DNA of 64,000 bases, from contig CDRNVI010000185.1 in the NCBI GenBank assembly GCA_977017575.1, positions 123,557 through 187,556 on the forward strand, in the 5' to 3' direction. The number at the start of each line of letters is the position of its first letter. Position 1 is the stretch's first letter. The position numbers and the translations under genes are program-made. The notes under the pieces were generated by a model, which did no database searches, was not told where the DNA came from, and saw only the letters and a program-made list of their open reading frames with translations. Shown here piece after piece: positions 1 to 8,178 of this stretch. The stretch is from Paramoeba atlantica (lineage: Eukaryota; Discosea).

Positions 1-389
1 CCAGAGAAGGAACGCCAAGATCGTACAGGACTGGTACCGCCGCGGGGTGAGGGGGTAGGTTAGGGCGGGGGGAGGCTTTCGGTGGGCCTAGGGGGGGTAT
101 TCCCCCCAAAAATACAAAATAATTAATCAGCAATACGACTGAGTGAGAAAGATAAAAAAATGTTTTCGAAAAACAGTACCATGGTGCGGACAAAATTCCA
201 TGTCCGGACCAGTGTCCTGAAATTACTCCCCCAAAAAAGCATAGCCCCCCGTAACAGAGATTTGTCCATTTTAGTCCAAAACCCTTTCTATTACTGGGAT
301 AGTATACAGTAGTACTATTTCCAATTTGTGTAATACATCGTACGCTGCTTGTTGGTAACAGTACCCGTCAATATATTGTAGTGACATTC
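1..389. other. Intergenic, G-rich start
   Basis: I see no gene here. The stretch has runs of G and C of 6-8 bases (about 65-110 and 225-250), typical of the first 14 kb and rare later. The last 100 bases are ordinary AT-leaning sequence leading into the first LRR locus. Confidence 0.5.
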
Positions 390-1008
390 ATGCGTTGTTT
401 TCACATGATTTCCAGATTTCTTCCACACTGTAAAGACACGCATATTCCCAAGTTCATTAACTTAACTTCACGTGCGAGCAAGGTGAGAGGAACGCATCTC
501 CCTCCGGAATATGAGCTTGAAAAGTTTCTCAGTGACGTACAAAATCCACATGAGTCATGGAGTACTGCCACACCTGCATGTGAGTGGGATGGAGTGAAGT
601 GTAACGACGAAGGGGAAGTTATTATCATTGCTTGGTATGGTCGAAAGCTGGTTGGTACAATACATTGGGGTTGCATTCCACGTTCTGTGACTAATGTAGA
701 GCTCAGCTCTAACCAGTTAAGTGGGAGTGTGTGTTTTGCATCCCTTTCTCGAGACATGGGTAGATTGTTCCTTCACGAGAATATGTTCACAGGTGAGCTA
801 CACTTTGAAGATCTACCTCCTCGCATGTATCTTCTGAATGTCTCGAAAAACCAGTTTACTGGTTTTGATTGATCTTTCATGCCTAGAAGAAATGAAAATT
901 TTGGCATTGCAGATAACGGGTAATCCGAATCTTGAGGGATCAATTCCAAAGCGCATGCTGCCTGATGTGTATTACTGGAGATTTCCTGTGTCCTGGATTC
1001 AGAACTAA
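390..1008 (+). pseudogene. Leucine-rich-repeat protein, frameshifted copy
   Basis: This is a paralogue of the locus at 3030-3632. Both share a start region reading MISRFLPH, an LRR N-terminal cap-like segment (ATPACEWDGVKCND) and LRR units of the type LSSNQLSG and LNVSKNQFTG. Such repeats usually form extracellular or surface recognition solenoids. No signal peptide is visible, so a 5' exon may be missing; a pyrimidine-AG sits just after the shared start (TTTCCAG near 418). Relative to the paralogue one extra base near 865 (GGTTTTGATTGATC against GGTTTCGTTGATC) shifts the frame and stops the protein at about 160 residues. The other frame then continues the homology (ITGNPNLEGSIP) to a stop at 1006-1008, matching the paralogue's end. 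I therefore call it a recent pseudogene, or a gene with one sequencing indel. Confidence 0.65.
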
Positions 1009-2650
1009 ATTTATATGGACCTACAGAGGTGGACATCAAAGTAGGGGGGTGGGTCAAAATTTGCAAAACGTTTTGAAACGAATTACCGTGAAAACATTAA
1101 TTAAGAATAACATAAATTAAGGTAACTTTTTTTTGGCACATAATTATTACCTTAATTTCTGGTACCTTAATTATTGGTACCTTAATTATTGTTCGGAACT
1201 CATATTTCCGATGTCGATATCTTTCGAAACTTGAAGAAAATTCAGTTGAAAGTACCTATAACACCTGTAATCAGGTGAGTTAGAATATTAGTCCATGCAG
1301 AATATAGTCCATACGTAGAATCATCATTCGGAATTAGAACATTAGATAACACACTTTTAAACTCGCGCACCTGTGTATTTAAGTTAGCAATGTTCAGCCT
1401 GGTTTAGCCCAAATACGTGTAAGCTGGTAATAGCATTCACATTGCCCTGGTTAGCTTGCGTTTTAAACATGCCTACCTTGTACGATTTTTGAATACACGC
1501 TGATAGATTCTAAGTTGAAAATAATCACCGCCTTTCACGAAGCGACTAGAATAGAAATTAATTATTGCAGCAGATTTTCGGAAAAATGAGTGGCACATAA
1601 TTATTACCTTAATTTCTGGCACCTTAATTTCTGGTATCTTAATTTTAATTACCTTAATAAGTATTTTGACGGCACTGTACCCCCTATTTACTATTGAGTG
1701 CTCAACCCCCCCTATTTAGTGTTGAATTTTGGGTTCGGTGCGCATAAGCGCCGCTTCGCGGCGCTTTTTTTATTTACAAAAACGTTTTTTTCTTATCTTT
1801 GCTTGTTATTTGTGATTGTTTACCGATTTCTACTGATTTACTTTAATCATACAGGATGATACTTGCAATCATCAAAAAGCAAGACTATAAACGTTGGTCT
1901 CATTTTTGGTGGGCGGGGTCGTATTCATTCTTATTTTGTTTCTCCTTTATACTTTCCCCCTTTACAAGCTGTCCCCCCACAGGCCTTTATACAAAATCCC
2001 CCACAGCGTTCATAAAGCTGTATCCCCAACCGAGTGAAAAAATACTACAATCATGGCATACTGTTATTTATTGGCTTCCTTTCATAGGAGGATAAGTCAG
2101 GTGTGTGCCCTCTATGGTTGAGATTGCTCCTGTGTTGGCACAGACCCTTCGAGCACAGCGGACCTAGACTGAAACTAGGGGGACATATCTCTTCGGAGAC
2201 ACACGGTCTTGTGATAAAACAAAAAAGGTTTGGAAAAAAAATACGCTTTTTTTTGGGGGGGAGGAGATTTCTTACCCCCCCCTATTTAGTGTTTAATTTT
2301 GCCGAATTTCACTCAACACTAAATACATGTAGGAGGGGGACAGTAATTAAAATAGCGTTTGAAAATAATTAATTAAAAGTGGAGTTACGTGTCGTCCAAC
2401 CATGGATTTCCCGCGGGTATAGAGACTCTCATTTTCCTAAGAAGTTAAAACGGACAACCGCAACTTCAAAAGTAACAACACAATGTCTAAGATACATGTA
2501 TCCAGAATGACCCCCATTGTTTTCAACAAAAATCTTGATTCCCTTAGGCTTTTTAAAGCATTTACTCCTTTTAGTTCTCCTTTTAGTTCCTCAACCCCTG
2601 ATTATAAATATATAATTATATATTTATAATATAAATAAATAATAATACAA
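1009..2650. repeat. Intergenic with short dispersed and inverted repeats
   Basis: I see no convincing gene. A 36-bp direct repeat (begins TGGCACATAATTATTACC) lies near 1133 and 1591, followed both times by short variants of GGTACCTTAATTATT. The motif CCCCCCTATTTAGTG occurs near 1706 and 2277, and its inverse (CACTAAATACATGTAG) near 2319, so 2275-2340 can fold back on itself. A strong GC hairpin is listed separately. Confidence 0.5.
1747..1772. repeat. Perfect GC hairpin followed by a T-run
   Basis: The 8-bp arms AGCGCCGC and GCGGCGCT with a TTC loop are followed by seven T. It looks like a bacterial intrinsic terminator, but the same hairpin core recurs at 4786-4804 without a T-run, so it is better read as a dispersed palindrome. 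Confidence 0.6.
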
Positions 2651-2860
2651 ATAAATATATATAAACCCTGCTCCTGGTTAATGTGCCCACCCTGCACAAT
2701 AACTGGCTCTAGGCACAATAACTAAATATATGAAATCGCGGCGCCATATTTTGGAGGAGGGGGGGGGCACAATAATAGTGGTCGTTTTCACTTATTGTGC
2801 CCCCCCTGCACAATAAGTAGCTCTAGGCATAATAACCCGGAACAGGGTTTATATATTTAT
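2651..2860. mobile_element. MITE-like element with terminal inverted repeats
   Basis: About 210 bp bounded by inverted repeats: the left end reads ATATATAAACCCTGCTCC and the right end, reversed, reads ATATATAAACCCTGTTCC. Inside, a 32-bp unit (CCTGCACAATAACTGGCTC type) occurs directly near 2692 and 2808. There is no coding capacity. TA-rich flanks prevent me from fixing a target duplication. A non-autonomous DNA element is the simplest reading. Confidence 0.5.
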
Positions 2861-3029
2861 TATAATTATATGTTTATATTGTGTCACGCAAATCTCCACG
2901 AATTTTACTGCACATGGTGTTAAGTTGTTAATTCATACAGTTCACCGGTCTATTTTCTCTTCGACACATGCGTATCTTCGAATCTAGATCTCTTTGTTTT
3001 TTCAGATTGATGTCCACTCATCCATTCAC

Positions 3030-3632
3030 ATGATTTCCAGATTTCTTCCACACTGCACTTGTAAAGATACGGGCATTTCCAAGTCTCCCACTTCACGTGC
3101 GAGTAAGGTGAGAGGAACATTTCTCCCTGTGGAATATGAACTCGCAAAGTTTATCAGTGATGTTGAAAATCCACATGAGTCGTGGAGTACTGCCACACCT
3201 GCATGTGAGTGGGATGGAGTGAAGTGTAACGATGTAGGCGAAGTTAACAGCATTGTTTGGAATGGTCGAACAATGTGTGGCACGTTACATTGGGATTGCA
3301 TTCCACGTTCCGTGACCAACTTGGAATTGAGCGCTAACCAGTTAAGTGGGGGTGTGTGTTTTGCGTCACTTCATCAAGATGTCGAACGAATGTTGCTTCA
3401 GAATAATAGATTCATTGGTGAGTTGCGTCTTGGAGACCTACCTCCTCGCATGCGTATTTTAAATGTCTCACAAAATCAATTTTCTGGTTTCGTTGATCTT
3501 TCATGCCTGCAACAAACCGGTATTACTGGATTTGACATAACGGGTAATCCGAATCTTGAGGGATCGATTCCGAGGGGGATTGTTCCAAAGGGGTGTTGGT
3601 GGGGTTATCCTTCTTCCTGGGTTCAAAAGTAA
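3030..3632 (+). CDS. Leucine-rich-repeat protein
   Basis: An open frame of 200 residues from the ATG at 3030; the frame is open further upstream without an ATG. Residues 1-60 carry a short Cys-containing head and a cap-like motif (ATPACEWDGVKCND). Three to four LRR units follow (GTLHWDCIP, LELSANQLSG, LLQNNRFIGEL, LNVSQNQFSG), then a Cys and a Trp-rich tail (GCWWGYPSSWVQK). This organisation is typical of protist surface LRR proteins, but I see no signal peptide or membrane anchor. A TTTGTTTTTTCAG at about 2993-3005 could be a 3' splice or trans-splice acceptor, so a leader exon may exist. The paralogues at 390 and 6650 are damaged; this is the only intact copy. Confidence 0.65.
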   Translation: MISRFLPHCTCKDTGISKSPTSRASKVRGTFLPVEYELAKFISDVENPHESWSTATPACEWDGVKCNDVGEVNSIVWNGRTMCGTLHWDCIPRSVTNLELSANQLSGGVCFASLHQDVERMLLQNNRFIGELRLGDLPPRMRILNVSQNQFSGFVDLSCLQQTGITGFDITGNPNLEGSIPRGIVPKGCWWGYPSSWVQK

Positions 3633-3893
3633 GAGGACACATTGACTGCGGTAGCAATATGTCCACCTATTGTAGAGTACCGTGGAAATGAAAATTAAGG
3701 AGATTCCTTAATTTTAGCAAAGTAAATGTTTTCCCAAAATTTACAGTAAAAAATGATGATAGATGATAGAGAAAGGATGATAGAAAAAGATAAAAGGCGC
3801 ACAGAGAGAGAAAACGTCTTGAAAGTTTCTGAGTCCTGAAAATGCAAATCTGGTCTATGATTTTGAGTTATGCGTCCGTCTGATTTTTGCTTA

Positions 3894-4599
3894 TCTTTGC
3901 AGCATTGAAGAGATCTCGTTCCCCTAGCGAAGCGCTTTGCCGCCTTTTGTTCACAGAGACCCCGTCTGTGCGACTCGAAAGTGTGAAGAGATCTCGTTCC
4001 CCTAGCGAAGCGCTTTGCCGCCTTTTGTTCACAGAGACCCCCTCTGTGCGACTCGAAAGTTGACAAAAATAGGAAATTTTGGATTTTTAATCAGATTCAG
4101 AAAAAATGACTTCAACAAAAAAAAATGTTTGTCCTAGAAGAAAACCACAACGAATCAATATCCAGAAGGTCCTCCATTGTTTTGCAGTACGTTTCGAAGC
4201 CTATTGGGAACCGAATCAATGGAGTTTAACACTTTCTGTTTCTGTGCGATATTAGGGGGTATTTTTGCCTATTAGCTTTCCACCCTTCTACATATTCACC
4301 ACTTGTAGGGTTAGTCGGTCTTCTATTCGTGTTGTTGAGGTTAGAAAAATTCTATTAAGCAGCTATTGATGTTTCTACAGAAATATTGCTTGAGCATAAA
4401 GAAATTAGAAGACTATTTAAGCTTACACACATTCAAATAAACCACAAAAACATGAAAGTATGGAGAAAAATGGTTGTGTGCACAAAAAATTCCCCAAAAA
4501 AACTGTGATTTTTCGACCCAGGGGGCATCAGGGGGTCTATGAAAAAAGGGCGACAAAGCGCTTCGCTAGGGGAACGAGATCTCTTCAATGCTGCAAAGT
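3894..4599. mobile_element. Foldback element with inverted ends and a 78-bp tandem duplication
   Basis: The left end (CTTTGCAGCATTGAAGAGAT...) reappears inverted at the right end (...ATCTCTTCAATGCTGCAAAG), with homology of about 60-70 bp on each side. At the left the 78-bp unit starting GAAGAGATCTCGTTCC is present twice in tandem (3907-3984 and 3985-4062) with very few differences. The interior has no ORF. It fits a non-autonomous foldback or MITE-type transposon. Confidence 0.55.
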
Positions 4600-4704
4600 T
4601 AAGCGAAAACGGATAAAAATTAAAATTTCCCAGGAGGGGGCAAGATCAACAACCGCCCCTGTGCATACAGTATAAGGCCCTTAATATGCATATAATATAC
4701 TGTC

Positions 4705-4871
4705 GCCCCCCGTTTAAGCGCACCTCGTTTTCCGTGAAAAGTGCGCTTAAACGGGGGGTCTGAATTAGTACATAAAAAAAAATTTGGCGCCGCTTCGCGG
4801 CGCCGGTGACTCCACCTCAACTTTATGTGCGCTTAAACGGGGGGGTCTGACCGGGTGCGCTTAAGGGGGGG
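4705..4871. repeat. Palindromic repeat cluster with central GC hairpin
   Basis: CCCCCCGTTTAAGCGCAC at 4705-4722 is followed by its inverse GTGCGCTTAAACGGGGGG at 4741-4758, again at 4827-4845, and in shortened form at 4855-4871. Between them, at 4786-4804, is the hairpin GGCGCCGC-TTC-GCGGCGCC. The cluster could form several alternative cruciforms. Its role is unknown. Confidence 0.6.
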
Positions 4872-6420
4872 GGCAGTACGTAGAAGGCCCACCGTGCTTT
4901 TTTATCCATCTTTGAATGTGCGCCGTAAGAAGGTTCTAACAGAGGCGATGGTGCATAGTAAGCTGGAACGCAGTCGAGCGATTATGGCATACCTGTAGAT
5001 TTACAACGTGGCCTGAAGATCATGCGCATTTCCACTATTGTTTTCTAGCCACCTGTTTAGCTTTGAATTTAGTTTCATGAAGACTTCCTTTAGCTGATGA
5101 GAACCAAGGGCGAATATGTACCAAGAGAGTTGCTCTGGGTGTCATGAATATGGAGAATAGTGTATGAATATGGAGAATAGTTGGCGCATATTTTCTCGCC
5201 ATGTATCTACGGTATTCTTCGCCTTTCCACGTACTATATTATATTATTATTAGGCTCTTCGCGATTAATTTCAAGAGCACTCTGGTTACTCCGTTCTACA
5301 CAATTTACATGTCACGATTTTGATCAAGATGGTTAAATTATTTATTAAACGCAGCAGTAGTCTACGTAGGTTGTTGCACGTGAAACAATGTGATATCTGA
5401 AGCTTCAGTACAAAGATTTCTACATTTTTAAAACTACTGGCTTGAAGTTCAAATACGTTAGACCACGACCTTGCCTATTCATTTTTTGAAGTCTAGATTT
5501 TTACCTTTTCTTGATCCTTTGTCTTACTGATAACTGCATACGAGATAAGACACTCCGAGAATATATGGATTAAATAGAAATGTATTTTGAATACTCCCTC
5601 AGTCCGAACTACTGGCCACTTGACTAAATGTATGATCTTAAATTGTATTATTGCGTTGGTTGTAAAAGTACCGCTCTACCCTCGATTATTGAAAAAAAGT
5701 GAACAAAAACAGTGAAAATATAAAGAGGAACACAGTAATATAATAGAAGAAAAAAATATAAAAGGGGGCTCCGGTGGTCCAAAACTGAAAAAAAAATTGA
5801 AAAAAATGGGGGGTCCAGGGGGGGGTCCAGGGGGGGGGGGTCATGGTCGAGCAAATTTTTTCGAAAAAATTAGTTTTCGAAAAAAAACCGCAGAAAGGGT
5901 AGCCGGGGTCTTGGCGCGCATTTTCCACCCCCCTACCCGGGGGTGACCCCCCTGCGTATCCGCAGGACGGGTCCGCCGAGTTCGAATTTCTTCGGAATTT
6001 TTTTTTTGAAAAAAATTTCAACTTGGCGAAAAAAATAGCAAAAAAAGTATTTTTCCAAAATCGTTTCCCCTATTGTATTTTGATAGTTTGGGACCTATAC
6101 TAGCTCTCTCCGCAGTTGTTTTCGCAAGCTATCCCTTCTTCGAACCGTGGTGCGCCCCTCAAAATGACCCATTTTTGACTAAAAAAGGTGAGAAAGTATT
6201 TTTCGGATCTAAAGGGGCATTTTTGTGTCGAAAGAATGGTATGGTTGGAGTCACATTCTCTACCCAATACGTTCGGTAGGCTTCCATTCATGCCTACGAG
6301 TGATTTCCCACGCGCAGATGTCGGATTTAGTGCTCTGAGAGCAAAAATACGCGAAAATCACCACATTTGTACCCGAAATTCGGCTATTTTTGGCTATAAT
6401 CTTTCCGTTTTCTAGGCTAA

Positions 6421-6541
6421 ATTTTCTTTTTTGGGCTCTTCGTTAAACGCGGCGGTAGTTTTCAACGCGAAGCGCGCAGCATAAGTGACTTCTAAGTTGA
6501 AAACAACCACCGCGTTTAACGAAGAGCCTAAAAAAGAAAAT
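6421..6541. repeat. 46-bp inverted repeat around a 29-nt loop
   Basis: The arms at 6421-6466 and 6496-6541 are near-perfect inverses (core GGCTCTTCGTTAAACGCGG against CCGCGTTTAACGAAGAGCC). A degenerate relative of the right arm (TTCTAAGTTGAAAATAATCA) is seen near 1510, so this is a dispersed family, probably a MITE end or a foldback. It lies 110 bp before the third LRR locus. Confidence 0.6.
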
Positions 6542-6649
6542 CTTACTGGGAGATACAATGTATTGCTTGTGATTCAATGTACTTTTGTGTGATCCAACTA
6601 TCTGTTATTGCAGTGCTGATATTTTTTCTTACTTGTTCTTCATCAGAAT

Positions 6650-7619
6650 ATGATGCTCGCTCTTTTTCCTCTTCGACAAATTCGTGGTCTCAGGGATACC
6701 ATATTACTGATATGTCTTTTTTCGGCGCTACTTTTTCTTAGTGCAATTTCTTCCAAGCGATGCGGAATAAATTGCCGAGATTTCGAGGTTGAAACAGATC
6801 AGAAACAAGGTCTAAATGCGTATTTTGGAGAATTTTTAGATGCTAGCGCGATCGAAAAGCGCCCGCATGAATTTGATGAATTGTTTAGCAAAACTTTGCA
6901 TTGGGAAGGGTGTGCGCTGCGTGAAGTTAATTGGAATTTTGAAAAGGTGCCGCGTTCATTTCCGACCGTCAAGCATGAAATTTCTTTTGATTGGAGTGTC
7001 TTTCCCGAAACTTTACGAAAAGTGGAAATTTCATTCGATGACTGGGGAACTTGCCTGTGTATATATGAGAGAACTACAAGAACTCATTCTTTGTCATAAT
7101 GATATCAGTTGAATGTGACGGATAAAGCTTTGCCTTTCTTATCCACTGGCCTCCGTGTGTTAGATTTGTCTCACAATCTTATCAGCGGAAACCTTCAAGC
7201 TACGTTTGCCGCACTCCCTCCGTCACTTCGAATCCTAGATTTAAGTTCTAACGAAATTACGGGTAAGCTTCATATAAGCGACGTGCCAAATCATTTGGAA
7301 CTATTGCGTCTTAAGAATAATAAAGGCTTAAGAATAAAGGCTTGCATGAAAATCCGTGGATTTCAGTTGATACTACTCTACTGAGAGAACATTTTCAGGA
7401 TTCAAACAAGAAAAGGAAACTGAATTCTTCTCAGAGTGCCCCATTTAAGGACTCGGTTTCACAAATCGCAATGTCGCTGAGGGAGCTGGATTTATCTTCC
7501 AACCAATTGAAAGGAAGCGTGGAACTTAACTTGCCACGGAACTTAACTTATCTAAACTTGGGTAAGAATAATTTAGTTGTGGAAGCGATACGTACGTCCA
7601 ACTTAATTTTCTTGCTTTA
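6650..7619 (+). pseudogene. Leucine-rich-repeat surface protein, broken by frameshifts
   Basis: The first frame (6650-7099) starts with a signal-peptide-like segment (LLICLFSALLFLSAIS, about residues 18-35) and a Cys pair, then an LRR-cap-like region. LRR homology then jumps frame: LQELILCHNDIS (frame of 6840), LRVLDLSHNLISG and LRILDLSSNEITG (7109-7384), and LRELDLSSNQLKG (7342-7620). One gene with at least two indels explains this; alternatively there are short introns, but I see no clean GT-AG pairs. The sequence CTTGTTCTTCATCAG lies just before the ATG at 6650, compatible with an acceptor for a spliced leader or a leader exon. This copy retains the secretion signal absent from the two paralogues upstream. 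Confidence 0.6.
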
Positions 7620-8178
7620 AGACTAAAACTGGAAAGGAACTCGACGTTTTCGTGCAAAAGATTTTTGGAAACAGTTTGACAAATAGAATACAAATAGATA
7701 GAATTCGTGCACAAAACACTTATGGGCAGCATTTTTCCAGCCCCTTGTGTGACTCTAATTTTTTCAGTGTGTCTTGAGTAGCATTAGGAAAAAACATGTA
7801 TTTTCTTGCCGTTTTACTTGCCTCAGTAATTGCCTCTGTGAGCCTTAGAACGTGTTGATTCATTTCATGTCCTCATTTCATGTTACGGATATTCAATCAG
7901 AGGCTGTCTCTTTCCTCATATTTTAGCGATCACACGGAAATAAAATTACATGTAAAATTCAGCATTTTATGTTCATTTTATAAATCGGAAACTCATTCTT
8001 AATCCATCATGGGAGGAAATTCGGCGCATGTACAGTTCTTTCGAACACGACAAGTAATCTGACTTTCAGGAAGCGTTGGCATTTATTCGGATCTATGAAC
8101 CGCATCATTTAGATCCGACTCGCTTCGCAAATTGGTGCCGGAAAAGCTGTTCTGGTCCTCGCGTTCAACGATTAGAAA
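7620..8178. other. Intergenic
   Basis: I see no gene or clear repeat. A CTTTCAG at about 8063-8069, 110 bases before the next start codon, is a possible splice or trans-splice acceptor. Confidence 0.4.

Larger units (their letters stand above)
3633..6649. repeat. Gene-poor stretch rich in foldbacks and palindromes
   Basis: I see no gene I can defend. The foldback at 3894-4599, the palindromic array at 4705-4871 and the inverted repeat at 6421-6541 are listed separately. 5810-5960 carries G and C runs (for example GGGGTCCAGGGG twice). A TAGTGTATGAATATGGAGAA-like sequence is repeated near 5145 and 5160. The rest is ordinary. Confidence 0.5.

Noticed and set aside
1747..1772. Bacterial intrinsic terminator
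   Set aside because: The hairpin plus T-run fits in form, but the same hairpin at 4786 lacks a T-run and all gene evidence is eukaryotic.
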